The notes below the pieces were generated by a model. It worked only from the letters and a program-made list of their open reading frames with translations. It did not search any database and was not told where the DNA came from. DNA of 19,399 nt. It comes from an uncultured Eggerthellaceae bacterium. Its GTDB lineage: Bacteria; Actinomycetota; Coriobacteriia; Coriobacteriales; Eggerthellaceae. The translations under genes and the position numbers were made by a program. Below are positions 1 through 7,415 of this stretch, piece after piece (position 1 is the stretch's first letter; every line of letters starts with the position of its first letter). Location: the NCBI GenBank assembly GCA_910584145.1, contig CAJTXX010000042.1:1-19399 (forward strand). Reading direction: 5' to 3'.

Positions 1-56
1 TGGCACCTTCTTCGGGAGGGCATCAAGAGAAGGCTGCCCTCCCGAAGAAGATGCCA
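1..56. terminator. Long hairpin, probable (bidirectional) terminator
   Basis: Bases 7-21 and 36-50 form a perfect 15-bp inverted repeat (CTTCTTCGGGAGGGC and its complement) around a 14-nt loop. After one mismatch it is extended by TGGCA (1-5) pairing with TGCCA (52-56). It lies 21 nt past the stop codon of the minus-strand MenE-MenC gene, the usual place for its terminator. The T-tract on that strand would lie outside the window, so the intrinsic type cannot be confirmed. Confidence 0.7.
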
Positions 57-77
57 TTTGCTCCGTCCCTTTGGGTT

Positions 78-2906
78 CTATGCGCGCAGGACGAGGCTGT
101 TCGCTTCTACTTGGGCGAGGGCGGCGCGGTTCAGAGTGCAGCCGAGGCCGGCTTCGTTGCCTTCGCTGTTCAGCAGCACTAGGCCGCGCGTGACGCCGTA
201 GGGCGGTGTGGTTATGTCGCACGTCAGATAGCGCGATGTGGAACCGATGTCGCCAGGGATGACCATATCGGGCAGCGTCTCGAACGCAGCGCTGACCCGG
301 CGCAAGATGCCCGTCTCGTGCATGCCGCCCATCCACACCACGCGTCCGAGCGCCTTCGCCCGCGCGATGAACGCCAGGGTGGGTGTTATGCCTCCGAACC
401 GGGCCACCTTCACCGAGATGCAGCGTATGTCGGGGAATCGCAGGATGCGCTCGGCTTCGGCGGCGCTATCGTACGATTCATCGGCGCACAACGGCGTGCT
501 CAGCTTCGGCTGCATGGCAGCCAGGTTCGCTATATGATCGCGGCGCGCATGCGTGCTGGCGCCGCTCACATCGAACGGCTCCTCTATCCAGCCGATATTC
601 AGGCCGTCGAGCTGGCGCAGCTCGACGAGCTGATCGTCGCTGAAACTGCGGTTCGCGTCGAGCGTCACGAGCATATCGGGGAAGGCGCGCCGCACCGCGC
701 GCACGGTGGCCAGGCCGCCTTCGGGGGATATCTTCATCTTCAAGCGCCGGTAGCCGGCCTCGACGGCTTCGGTGGCGTTCTGCATGGCTATGGGCGTGGG
801 CGCCGCCTCGATGACCGCACCGGCCGCCACCGTGGCCTGCGCGCCTTGCACCTCGGCCATGCGCGGCATGCTCGCCAGCGGCCGAGCGGGGCTGAGCGCC
901 TGCCATATGCGCTCGTATTCCTCGTTCATCAGCTGCCAGAGCGGGCGGCCGGTCACCTGGCCGTAGAGGTCCCACAGGGCGTTCTCCAGCGCGTTCATGG
1001 CCATCGGGTTCGCGGCGGCGCCCGGCAGCGCCGACATGGCCGCGAACGCCTCGCGCGGGTGCGAGAACGAAGCGCCCAGCAGGCAAGGCGCCAGCGTCTC
1101 CTTCATGACGCGCGTGTCGTCGGCGAGCGTCTCACGGCCCACCCATTCCACCGCGAGCGACGGGCACTCGCCCAGCCCGCAGCGGCCCTGCGCGTCCACT
1201 GCCTCCACCACCACGCTCTCGCGGAAGCTGCGCGGGCCATCTGCTCCTCTGCCCGGCTGCGGATGCACCAACGGGATGCGCACATGGTGGATGCGCACCT
1301 CGCGCACGCACAGGCGCTCGGCGAATGCCGTTTCGGCGGCTTGCCGGTCGATGCGCCCGTCGGGCTCGCGCGCCATGCGCTCCACGATCAACATCTCCTG
1401 GGGGATGCTCTGGCGCGAGAGCCACGGCGCCACCGTGCTGCGCACCGTCTCCGCCGTGCATGAGCCATCGGGGCATTCGACCACCGCCGCGGGCGCGTAG
1501 CCAGCCCCAGCTGTCTGCACCGCGAACACGTGCGCCGCCGTCACGCCCGGCACATGCAACAGCGCTTCGGCTATCTCGGCCGGATAGATGCCCGCTTCAC
1601 CGTTCATGAACACGCTCATGCTGCGGTTCTTCACGTAGATGCAGCGCTCGCTCGCCGCGGCGATGTCGCCGGTCATGAAGTAGCGGTCGGCGGTGAAGGC
1701 GGTGTTCGCGCCGATGTAGCCGCCGAACACGCCGGGACCGCGCACCGCAAGACTGCCGAAACCGGCGGCCTGCTCATCGACGATGCGCACCTCGTAGCCA
1801 TCGAGCAGCCTCAACGCACCGCGGAAGTCGCGCGCAGCGCGGGCGCAGGCGATAGGGCCCGCCGTCTCGGTCATGCCGTAGCTGACGAACACGCGCGCGT
1901 CGAGGTCGCAGCTGCGCTCCAGCGTGCGCGGGTTCACCGTGCGGTTCGCCAGCAGCAGGCAGCGGTAGGCTGCCAGGCGGCTGACGGCCGCCGAGTCGAG
2001 CTCGAGCCGCCATTCCTCGATCGTCAGCAGGTCTTGCAGCATCTTGTCGCGCACGCAGATATGCGTGGCGCCGCACGCGTGCGCATCGCGCAGCACCTGC
2101 TCCGGGTCGAAGCGCGCATAGAGGCGCAGCAGGCACATGGCATGCACCGCGCGCACCAGCGTCTGGAAGCCGTCGATGTTGTACAGCGGGATGCAGAGCT
2201 GCCACAGCATGCCGCTACCGCGCAGCGCCGCCGACGAGCTGAGCGGCAGGCGCTCCTGCCAAGCCGCCATGCCGCCTTCGTTGAGCGCCCTGTTCAGCGC
2301 CCGCGACGCATCAGCCAGCTGGCCCCACGAGAGCGGCACCAGCTTCGCACGGCCGCCCGAGCCGGCCGCCGCCACGATGCCGCTGCCCGCATTGCCCGCG
2401 AACAGGCGAGCAGCGCGCTCGGCGAAATGCACCGTGTCGTCGACCAGGTCGGCGCGCTCGCCCATGATGGCGCGCTCGCGCCGCAAGCCGCCAACGATGC
2501 TGGCTATGACGGTGCTCTCGTCGGTGGTGACCTGCCGGGCGCGGCCCAGCAGCTGCTGCGCGCGCTCGGCGTCTATCTGGCAGGCGACGCGACGGCCATC
2601 GCGCCCGATCTCCATGATGCGGCTGAGCTTCTCGCCGGCGGTCAGGCGCCGGTTCAGCAACATCAGCGTGAAGCCGCCATACGCGCAAGCGAGCGTCAGG
2701 AAGATGAGCTCGGGGCTGTTCGGCAGATCGACCGCCACCACCTCGCCCGGGCGCGCGCCCAGCGCTTGCAGCCGCCGCGCCAGCGCCGCCGACACCAAGC
2801 GCGTGAATCGGTAGGTGAAAGCGGTTTCCGTCCCGCCTTCATCAACGAATGTGAAGAAGACGCCATCGGGGTCGATGCGCACGCTGCTTTCGAGAACATC
2901 TATCAT
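78..2906 (-). CDS. menE-menC: Fused o-succinylbenzoate-CoA ligase / o-succinylbenzoate synthase (MenE-MenC)
   Basis: Predicted bifunctional cytosolic menaquinone enzyme of 942 aa. The C-terminal half (about 535-942) is an enolase-superfamily o-succinylbenzoate synthase: KMK dyad K723/K725, metal ligands D750, E775 or E776 and D809, and catalytic-type K833 in SVKVARFGG. It would dehydrate SHCHC to o-succinylbenzoate. The N-terminal half (1-530) is an acyl-adenylate-forming domain that would make the CoA thioester. It keeps GMTET (344-348) and TGD (412-414). The phosphate-binding loop is degenerate (AAAGSGGRAK, 179-188), and the usual lysine near the end (GKxxR) is an arginine in DGRIDR (516-521). 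Ligase activity may therefore be weak or altered. MenC and MenE act consecutively, so the fusion makes pathway sense. Domain order is reversed relative to reaction order. The start is the first ATG (2906); there is no strong Shine-Dalgarno. No other men genes are in the window. Confidence 0.88.
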   Translation of the reverse strand: MIDVLESSVRIDPDGVFFTFVDEGGTETAFTYRFTRLVSAALARRLQALGARPGEVVAVDLPNSPELIFLTLACAYGGFTLMLLNRRLTAGEKLSRIMEIGRDGRRVACQIDAERAQQLLGRARQVTTDESTVIASIVGGLRRERAIMGERADLVDDTVHFAERAARLFAGNAGSGIVAAAGSGGRAKLVPLSWGQLADASRALNRALNEGGMAAWQERLPLSSSAALRGSGMLWQLCIPLYNIDGFQTLVRAVHAMCLLRLYARFDPEQVLRDAHACGATHICVRDKMLQDLLTIEEWRLELDSAAVSRLAAYRCLLLANRTVNPRTLERSCDLDARVFVSYGMTETAGPIACARAARDFRGALRLLDGYEVRIVDEQAAGFGSLAVRGPGVFGGYIGANTAFTADRYFMTGDIAAASERCIYVKNRSMSVFMNGEAGIYPAEIAEALLHVPGVTAAHVFAVQTAGAGYAPAAVVECPDGSCTAETVRSTVAPWLSRQSIPQEMLIVERMAREPDGRIDRQAAETAFAERLCVREVRIHHVRIPLVHPQPGRGADGPRSFRESVVVEAVDAQGRCGLGECPSLAVEWVGRETLADDTRVMKETLAPCLLGASFSHPREAFAAMSALPGAAANPMAMNALENALWDLYGQVTGRPLWQLMNEEYERIWQALSPARPLASMPRMAEVQGAQATVAAGAVIEAAPTPIAMQNATEAVEAGYRRLKMKISPEGGLATVRAVRRAFPDMLVTLDANRSFSDDQLVELRQLDGLNIGWIEEPFDVSGASTHARRDHIANLAAMQPKLSTPLCADESYDSAAEAERILRFPDIRCISVKVARFGGITPTLAFIARAKALGRVVWMGGMHETGILRRVSAAFETLPDMVIPGDIGSTSRYLTCDITTPPYGVTRGLVLLNSEGNEAGLGCTLNRAALAQVEANSLVLRA

Positions 2907-3010
2907 CGGGCGGGGACACCGCTTGCTCGTTCGGGGCTATGTGGCGAACTGATGCGCATGAACCGCCTTGCAAACCGACGTTGTAAGGAAGCTTCGATCG
3001 TGCTGTGTTT

Positions 3011-3066
3011 TGGAAAAGCAGCGGGCCTAGGATGTTTGAAACAGTGTTTGCCCGCGACCTTTTCCA
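3011..3066. other. Two-part stem-loop in the menE-menC upstream region
   Basis: TGGAAAAG (3011-3018) pairs with CTTTTCCA (3059-3066), and GCGGGC (3021-3026) pairs with GCCCGC (3050-3055). A small CA/GAC internal loop separates the two helices. Inside, TGTTT (3033-3037) can pair with AAACA (3039-3043), though only one base is left between the arms. If menE-menC is transcribed from further right, this hairpin would lie in its 5' leader, about 100 nt before the start codon. Function is unknown. Confidence 0.5.
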
Positions 3067-3281
3067 TAGTAACAATTCGCGTGCCGTTTTTGGCCGAGAA
3101 TATACATTATCTTGTGATTTTTTCCGGCGATGACCACAACAATTAGTCGTTCCGCTCATGCCTCTGAACAGGGGAAATATCTCTCTTGCGGGCAGATCGC
3201 GCGGCGCCTGTGAGCCCTCTTCCGAGCCGTTTCCCCACGGCTTCGCAGCGAGTGCGGGAAGGGCGCATCCCCCAGAAAGCC

Positions 3282-3311
3282 AAGATGCCGCGAAGGAGGT
3301 CGCGGCATCTT
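3282..3311. other. Stem-loop displaying a Shine-Dalgarno (or anti-SD) loop
   Basis: AAGATGCCGCG (3282-3292) and CGCGGCATCTT (3301-3311) form a perfect 11-bp stem. The 8-nt loop reads AAGGAGGT on the plus strand and ACCTCCTT on the minus strand, which is the anti-Shine-Dalgarno core. No U-tract follows on either strand, so a plain intrinsic terminator is less likely. Confidence 0.5.
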
Positions 3312-3445
3312 CCATTGAATCAAAGCAAGGAGGAAAAGCTCTATGTAAAGGGAGCGTGATGCGCGTTAACCCAAGGGCGTGGGTGTATGTGCCATACTGC
3401 GCATCACGCTGGTGCTGGGAAACACCACTGAGCATATTACGCTCC

Positions 3446-3488
3446 GTTCCTTAAAAAATCCTTAAACGATTCACAGCTTTTAAGGAAC
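3446..3488. promoter_or_regulatory. Inverted and direct repeats upstream of the response regulator
   Basis: GTTCCTTAAAA (3446-3456) and TTTTAAGGAAC (3478-3488) are a perfect 11-bp inverted repeat. Within it CCTTAAA occurs twice exactly 11 bp apart (3449 and 3460), and TTAAGGA (3480) is followed 11 bp later by the looser TTCAGGT (3491). An 11-bp period of half sites is typical of binding sites for OmpR/PhoB regulators. The repeat ends about 62 bp before the regulator start, so autoregulation is the likely reading. Confidence 0.5.
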
Positions 3489-3493
3489 TTTTC

Positions 3494-3522
3494 AGGTTAC
3501 GCAGACGGGCGCGGGGTAGAAT
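3494..3522 (+). promoter_or_regulatory. Candidate promoter of the two-component operon
   Basis: TAGAAT (3517-3522) is a good -10 hexamer. The hexamer 17 bp upstream (AGGTTA, 3494-3499) is a poor -35, as expected for a promoter that needs an activator bound at the adjacent repeats. The start codon follows 28 nt after the -10. Confidence 0.4.
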
Positions 3523-3550
3523 GGGCGCACGATGACGAAGGCGGGTGCCC

Positions 3551-4267
3551 ATGCACGTTCTGATTGTTGAAGACGACGAATCGCTAGCCGCAGCGCTCGA
3601 GAAGATACTGAGGGACAACGGCTACGACGTAGATAAGGTGCACGACGGCGAGGCGGGGCTGACCTACGCGATGGCCGGCGGCTACGATGTGGTCATCCTC
3701 GATGTCATGCTGCCGAAGATGGACGGGTTCGCCGTCACCTCGGAGCTGCGGCGCCAGCAGGTGAGCACGCCGATCATCCTGCTCACCGCGCGCGATTCCA
3801 CCGCCGACAAGATCGCCGGGCTCGACTCGGGCGCCGACGATTACATGACCAAGCCGTTCAGCCCGGCCGAGCTGATGGCGCATCTGCGCGCGCTGACGCG
3901 CCGCCAAGGCGAGGTGCAGTTCGAGCTGCTGAGCGCGGGCGACCTTCAGCTGTCGCTGGAGACTTATGACCTCTCGCGCGAGGGCAAATCCATCCGCCTG
4001 AGCTTCAAGGAATTCTGCATCTTGAAGATCTTGATGGGCAGCCCGGGCGCGGTGGTGTCGAAGGACACGCTGATCGATAAAGCGTGGAGCGCCAGCTCTA
4101 GCGCGGGCGACAACAACGTTGAGGCGTACATATCGTTCTTGCGGAAGAAGATCGCGCACGTCGGCTCGCAGTGCAAGATAGAGACGATACGCAAGGCGGG
4201 ATACCGCTTCGTGGTGCCGGCGGCCGATGGCAGCGCTGATGGTGCTGACAGCGCCGAGATAGGCTGA
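3551..4267 (+). CDS. OmpR/PhoB-family response regulator
   Basis: DNA-binding response regulator of 238 aa. The receiver domain (about 1-115) has acidic pocket E7-D8-D9, phospho-acceptor D51 in VILDVMLPKMDG, T79 in LLTAR, and K101 in YMTKPF. A winged-helix effector domain (about 130-228) ends with ETIRKAGYRFV, the typical wing. It would be phosphorylated by the histidine kinase encoded 10 bp downstream and then bind direct repeats. I chose ATG 3551 over the in-frame GTG at 3545 because the GAAGG-type ribosome-binding sequence is better spaced for ATG. The signal and regulon cannot be told from sequence; linkage to mscL suggests an envelope or osmotic cue, which is only an inference. Confidence 0.93.
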   Translation: MHVLIVEDDESLAAALEKILRDNGYDVDKVHDGEAGLTYAMAGGYDVVILDVMLPKMDGFAVTSELRRQQVSTPIILLTARDSTADKIAGLDSGADDYMTKPFSPAELMAHLRALTRRQGEVQFELLSAGDLQLSLETYDLSREGKSIRLSFKEFCILKILMGSPGAVVSKDTLIDKAWSASSSAGDNNVEAYISFLRKKIAHVGSQCKIETIRKAGYRFVVPAADGSADGADSAEIG

Positions 4268-4277
4268 TGGGCCGCCT

Positions 4278-5744
4278 ATGCTGAACCGCCTGCGCCTGCG
4301 CTTCATCCTGCTGAACATGGTGCTCGCCGCCGCGGTGCTAGTGGTGGCGTTCAGCGCCGTGTGCTATCTGGACTACCAGCAGCGCGTGCGCGAGGTGTAC
4401 GAGGAGCTGACCCTGACGCTGAACCAGGCGCAGAGCCCCACCGCCAGCCAGATCGAGCAGTTGCTGCCGCTGCGCCGCGGCGAGGCGGCGGGCGAGGTTG
4501 CCATGGCCGAGCTGCCCGACCCGCCGGAGCTGGGGAATGGGGCGGAAGAGGTGGCGGCTGCGGAGCCGGAGGTGGAGGCCGCCGCAGCGGGCACCGACCA
4601 GCCCGGTGCCACAGGTACGGACACGGGCGCAAGCGCGGACGGGACCACCGACGGCGCCGAGAGTGCCCCGCAATACCCCATGCCCGAGATAGGCTCGCGC
4701 AACGATGTCATCATCCCTATCGCCGTCTACCTGGTCAAAACCGATGGCGTGTACACCGCGCTCGGCGACTACGCCAGCGCATCCATCTCGCATTCGCTGC
4801 TGCTACAGGCGAATGCCGAGGCGCTCACCTACCCCGACACGCACGGCCTGCTGGAAGACGTGGGCCTGTACTTCGAGCGGCGCGAGACGTCGAACGGCAC
4901 GCTGGTGGCCTACGCCGACGAGAGCAACGTGAACGCCTGGCAATCGCTCGCATGGACGCTCGCGGGCGTGGGCGCAGGCGTGCTGATGGCGTTCCTTCTG
5001 ATAAACATCTTCTTCTCATGGTGGGCGCTGCGCCCGACGCAGAAAGCGTGGGATCAGCAGACGCAATTCGTGGCCGATGCCTCGCACGAGCTGAAAACAC
5101 CGCTGACGGTCATCTTGGCGAACATGGCCATCGTACGCGCTCAGCCCGATGCCACCGTGGCCCAGCAGGCGCAATGGCTAGAGAGCACGCAGACCGAGGC
5201 CGAGCGCATGCAACAGCTGGTGAACGACATGCTCGACTTGGCGCGTCCCGACAACGCCACGCGCGCCGAGCTTCCCCATGCCCTCACCGACTTGACCGAC
5301 CTGACCGAGACCGAAGTGCTGCAATTCGAATCGGTAGCGTTCGAGCGCGGCGTCGAGCTGGACAGCAAGCTGGTACCCGGCGTGCGCGTGCTGGGTAACC
5401 CCGCGCGCCTGCAACGCATGATATCCACCCTGATAGACAACGCCTGCAAGTACGCCGACGCCGACGGGCGCGTCACCATAACGCTCGCCACCGGGCGCGG
5501 GCGCGACGCCCGGCTCACCGTGCGCAACACCGGCGCGCCCATCCCGCCGGAGGACCTGCCGCACGTGTTCGACCGCTTCTACCGCGCCGACAAGGTGCGC
5601 ACGTCGGGCACCGGCGGCTACGGGCTGGGGCTGGCCATCGCGCGCGAGATAGCACGAGAACACAACGGCGACATTACAGTTGAGAGCTCAGAGGAGTTGG
5701 GCACTGCCTTTACGGTAAAACTGCCTGTAGCAGATCGACCGTAA
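4278..5744 (+). CDS. Membrane sensor histidine kinase
   Basis: Class I sensor kinase of 488 aa paired with the preceding regulator. TM1 is about residues 8-31 and TM2 about 224-248, with an external domain between them. Roughly 69-132 of that domain is Ala/Glu/Gly/Thr-rich low complexity and probably disordered. The H-box has H270 (FVADASHELKTPLTVI). The ATPase domain shows the N-box N388 (LIDNACKYAD), the F-box FDRFYRAD (431-438) and a G-box GYGLGLAI (447-454). All catalytic motifs are intact. No HAMP domain is obvious; the linker after TM2 is only about 15 residues. It lies 10 bp after the regulator stop, so the two are co-transcribed. The ligand is unknown. Confidence 0.92.
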   Translation: MLNRLRLRFILLNMVLAAAVLVVAFSAVCYLDYQQRVREVYEELTLTLNQAQSPTASQIEQLLPLRRGEAAGEVAMAELPDPPELGNGAEEVAAAEPEVEAAAAGTDQPGATGTDTGASADGTTDGAESAPQYPMPEIGSRNDVIIPIAVYLVKTDGVYTALGDYASASISHSLLLQANAEALTYPDTHGLLEDVGLYFERRETSNGTLVAYADESNVNAWQSLAWTLAGVGAGVLMAFLLINIFFSWWALRPTQKAWDQQTQFVADASHELKTPLTVILANMAIVRAQPDATVAQQAQWLESTQTEAERMQQLVNDMLDLARPDNATRAELPHALTDLTDLTETEVLQFESVAFERGVELDSKLVPGVRVLGNPARLQRMISTLIDNACKYADADGRVTITLATGRGRDARLTVRNTGAPIPPEDLPHVFDRFYRADKVRTSGTGGYGLGLAIAREIAREHNGDITVESSEELGTAFTVKLPVADRP

Positions 5745-5756
5745 AGAGGAGGGTCC

Positions 5757-6221
5757 ATGAAGGGCTTCATAGGCGAATTCAAGGAGTTCATCAACCGCGG
5801 CAACGTCATGGACATGGCGGTTGGCATCATCATCGGCGCGGCATTCACGGCTATCGTCACCTCGCTGGTCGATCACATCATCACGCCGCTGATCTACCTG
5901 GTCACCGGCGGCAACGGCACCGATGTTGCGGGCCTGCGCATCCCTGTCGGCAGCGACCAATACATCGACTTCGGCGCATTCCTCGGGGCGATCATCAACT
6001 TCCTGATAATCGCGCTGTGCGTATTCCTCATCGTGAAGGCGTTCAACAAGATGAAAGACGGCGCCGTGCACCTGCCCGGCCGCCGCGGCGAGAAGACCAT
6101 CGAGCACGCGCCGGTGTGCCCCTTCTGCAAAGAAGAAGTGAACGTAGGCGCCACCCGCTGCAACCACTGCACCGCCGACCTCCCCACCCCCGCCGAGGCC
6201 ACGATAGAGGTGGTGAAGTAG
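5757..6221 (+). CDS. mscL: Large-conductance mechanosensitive channel with C-terminal zinc ribbon
   Basis: MscL of 154 aa, a pentameric inner-membrane channel that opens under membrane tension during hypo-osmotic shock. The N-terminal amphipathic helix, TM1 (about 18-42, GNVMDMAVGIIIGAAFTAIV) and TM2 (about 72-96) match the family. Instead of the ordinary charged helical bundle alone, the C terminus carries CPFC (121-124) and CNHC (135-138), a four-cysteine zinc-ribbon-like module. A strong AGAGGAGG ribosome-binding sequence lies just before ATG 5757. The gene starts 12 bp after the kinase stop, so it is probably co-transcribed with the two-component genes. Confidence 0.93.
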   Translation: MKGFIGEFKEFINRGNVMDMAVGIIIGAAFTAIVTSLVDHIITPLIYLVTGGNGTDVAGLRIPVGSDQYIDFGAFLGAIINFLIIALCVFLIVKAFNKMKDGAVHLPGRRGEKTIEHAPVCPFCKEEVNVGATRCNHCTADLPTPAEATIEVVK

Positions 6222-6297
6222 GTGGTGTTGCAGAAGCGACCCCCCCCAGACGATGACGGCCACCTTCCGGGTCTTACACAAAGTGACGCGACGCTGC

Positions 6298-6512
6298 CTA
6301 CCAAGACATCGTCTCCATAGCTTTTATCACGGCATCGCGCGCATCCCGAAGAGACAGATCGCCGACATAAGGGTACCTTCGTGCGTATGCAGACCAATGG
6401 CTTAGCATGCCAGCAACAAGTAACCCTGCATGACAAGCTGAGGAGAGACTCCTTCCGCCTTTGCCCGATTCCGGATGAGCGCCTTAAGCTGCATTGCATT
6501 ATTCGTTCTCAC
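6298..6512 (-). pseudogene. Collapsed AbiEii-type toxin gene (N- and C-terminal ends only)
   Basis: The GTG at 6512 overlaps the AbiEi stop as GTGA, with GGAGGT 6 nt upstream, the usual translational coupling of abiEi-abiEii. The first about 33 codons (ending VSPQLVMQGYLL) look like the start of an AbiEii nucleotidyltransferase. The frame then shifts and stops at 6402. A +1 frame continues with WSAYARRYPYVGDL and ends at 6298, like the family's C terminus. The whole remnant is 215 bp, whereas family members are normally 200-300 codons. The nucleotidyltransferase core, including its GS..D catalytic motif, is missing. I read this as one internal deletion. No toxin activity is expected. Confidence 0.72.
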
Positions 6513-7093
6513 AGGAGCACCTCCAGGTAATTGCGCATCTTCCGCTCAACGCCTAATGCAGATGCATCTTCAAGCAGCTTTTGGATGTTCTTGCTATCGT
6601 TTTTAACATACTGCTGCATCGCAGGGTTGAACATCTGCACGTCCGCATCTTGTCGTCCTCGCAACATGTCACAGAGCGTGCGCTCCAGATCATACCCGTT
6701 GACCTCATTTCCATAGGGCGTTTTCAAGGTAGTCAGGCCGAGGTCCAAAACGTCATCGGCACAAGTACGCACCTCGATATCCGCCTCTCGCGCTTTTGTT
6801 GCCCGGTACGAACGAGGGAATGTCATAGAAAGCTTGAAGGGGGTACGGTCGGTGTATCCAAGAAGGTAGAGTGCGGTGCCGTCCGAAAAGATGCCCTTCG
6901 GAAAGCGAAGCTGAATGGCGAGGAATTCATCCTCCCAGGCATCTGTTAAGCAGTAGACGCCGCGCTGAACACGAGCAAGCTTATCCGACTTCACCATATC
7001 GGTGATTCGGGCGCGCGGGATTCCGGCATCTACAACCTGTGCCGTAGTTACCAGCCCTCCATGGCTTTGCGCCAATTTAAGGATATCTTTCAT
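6509..7093 (-). CDS. abiEi: AbiEi-family type IV antitoxin / transcriptional repressor
   Basis: 194-aa protein with an N-terminal winged helix (about 1-45: LKLAQSHGGLVTTAQVVDAGI, then RVQRGVYCL) and the AbiEi C-terminal domain (FPKGIFSDGTALYLLGYTDR, then TLCDMLRG). In AbiE systems this protein counters the AbiEii nucleotidyltransferase without direct binding and represses its own promoter. I prefer ATG 7093, which has AGGTGA about 6 nt upstream, over the in-frame GTG 7102. The reading frame is intact, but its partner toxin downstream is reduced to a remnant, so this is an orphan antitoxin. It may act only as a DNA-binding repressor, or protect against related toxins. Confidence 0.85.
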   Translation of the reverse strand: MKDILKLAQSHGGLVTTAQVVDAGIPRARITDMVKSDKLARVQRGVYCLTDAWEDEFLAIQLRFPKGIFSDGTALYLLGYTDRTPFKLSMTFPRSYRATKAREADIEVRTCADDVLDLGLTTLKTPYGNEVNGYDLERTLCDMLRGRQDADVQMFNPAMQQYVKNDSKNIQKLLEDASALGVERKMRNYLEVLL

Positions 7094-7108
7094 GCTAATC
7101 ACCTACCT

Positions 7109-7154
7109 GTCCTAATCGACTGAATATTATACAATTTTCAGTACTTTAGGACAA
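7109..7154 (-). promoter_or_regulatory. abiE promoter inside a 44-bp palindromic operator
   Basis: On the minus strand TTGTCC (7149-7154) and a perfect TATAAT (7126-7131) are separated by exactly 17 bp. The promoter sits in an interrupted palindrome: GTCCTAA (7109-7115) with TTAGGAC (7146-7152), and ACTGAA (7119-7124) with TTCAGT (7137-7142). Both share a centre at 7130.5. AbiEi proteins are known to bind inverted repeats in their own promoters, so this is the expected operator. Confidence 0.78.
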
Positions 7155-7190
7155 ATAGGAGGAGCTTGGCTAGCTTGACGCAATAGACTT

Positions 7191-7415
7191 CTAGACCCAT
7201 ATAAGGGTAGTGTCCCGAAAGTTGGTGACGAGCGTGCGCTCGCGATAGCCGTTGCGCTGGTTGCCGTCGGCGCATGCATCCTCTGCCTGGGCGTCCATGA
7301 TCTCGTTGACGAGAGCCTCGGCCATGATGCGGATGAGCTCTTGGATGTTGACCATCCCGTCATCGAATCGAGGAATCTCGGTCGCTGCCGGCAGCCCATG
7401 CTCTACACTTTCCAT
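7191..7415 (-). pseudogene. N-terminal remnant of an IS256 (mutator) family transposase
   Basis: The 74-codon frame includes FDDGMVNIQELIRIMAEAL and GNQRNGYRERTLVT, the characteristic N terminus of IS256-family transposases of about 400 aa. It then runs directly into the left terminal inverted repeat and stops outside the element. The DDE catalytic core is absent, so it cannot transpose itself. Confidence 0.82.

Larger units (their letters stand above)
2907..3544. other. Structured intergenic region between divergent genes
   Basis: About 640 bp lie between the start of menE-menC (minus strand) and the response regulator (plus strand). I find no convincing protein gene. It holds three hairpins: 3011-3066, AGCCGT/ACGGCT at 3225-3242, and 3282-3311. 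A near-perfect ribosome-binding sequence AAGGAGG (3327-3333) precedes an ATG that is immediately followed by TAA (3343-3348). A second ATG at 3359 opens a 31-codon frame ending at 3454. The regulator's promoter region is at the right end. Some of this is probably 5' untranslated leader. Confidence 0.6.

Noticed and set aside
318..1463. 381-codon plus-strand frame opposite menE-menC (and 1530-3146)
   Set aside because: Shadow frames in GC-rich DNA opposite a gene with clear enzyme motifs; Arg/Ala/His-rich with no recognisable domain.
2842..3435. 197-codon minus-strand frame spanning the intergenic region
   Set aside because: It overlaps the menE-menC start in another frame and runs through three hairpins and the regulatory region; composition is not protein-like.
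3158..3454. 98-codon plus-strand frame, or its 31-codon end starting at ATG 3359
   Set aside because: It reads through hairpins and ends inside the regulator's operator. No domain is visible. The 31-codon version has a fair ribosome-binding site, but I cannot support it as a gene.
6207..6227. GGTGGTG-AAGTA-GGTGGTG at the mscL stop as a left attachment match to the GGTGGTC boxes
   Set aside because: It resembles two of the right-hand boxes at the likely left island edge, but half of it is mscL coding sequence (Val-Val-Lys) and the heptamers differ; too weak to call.
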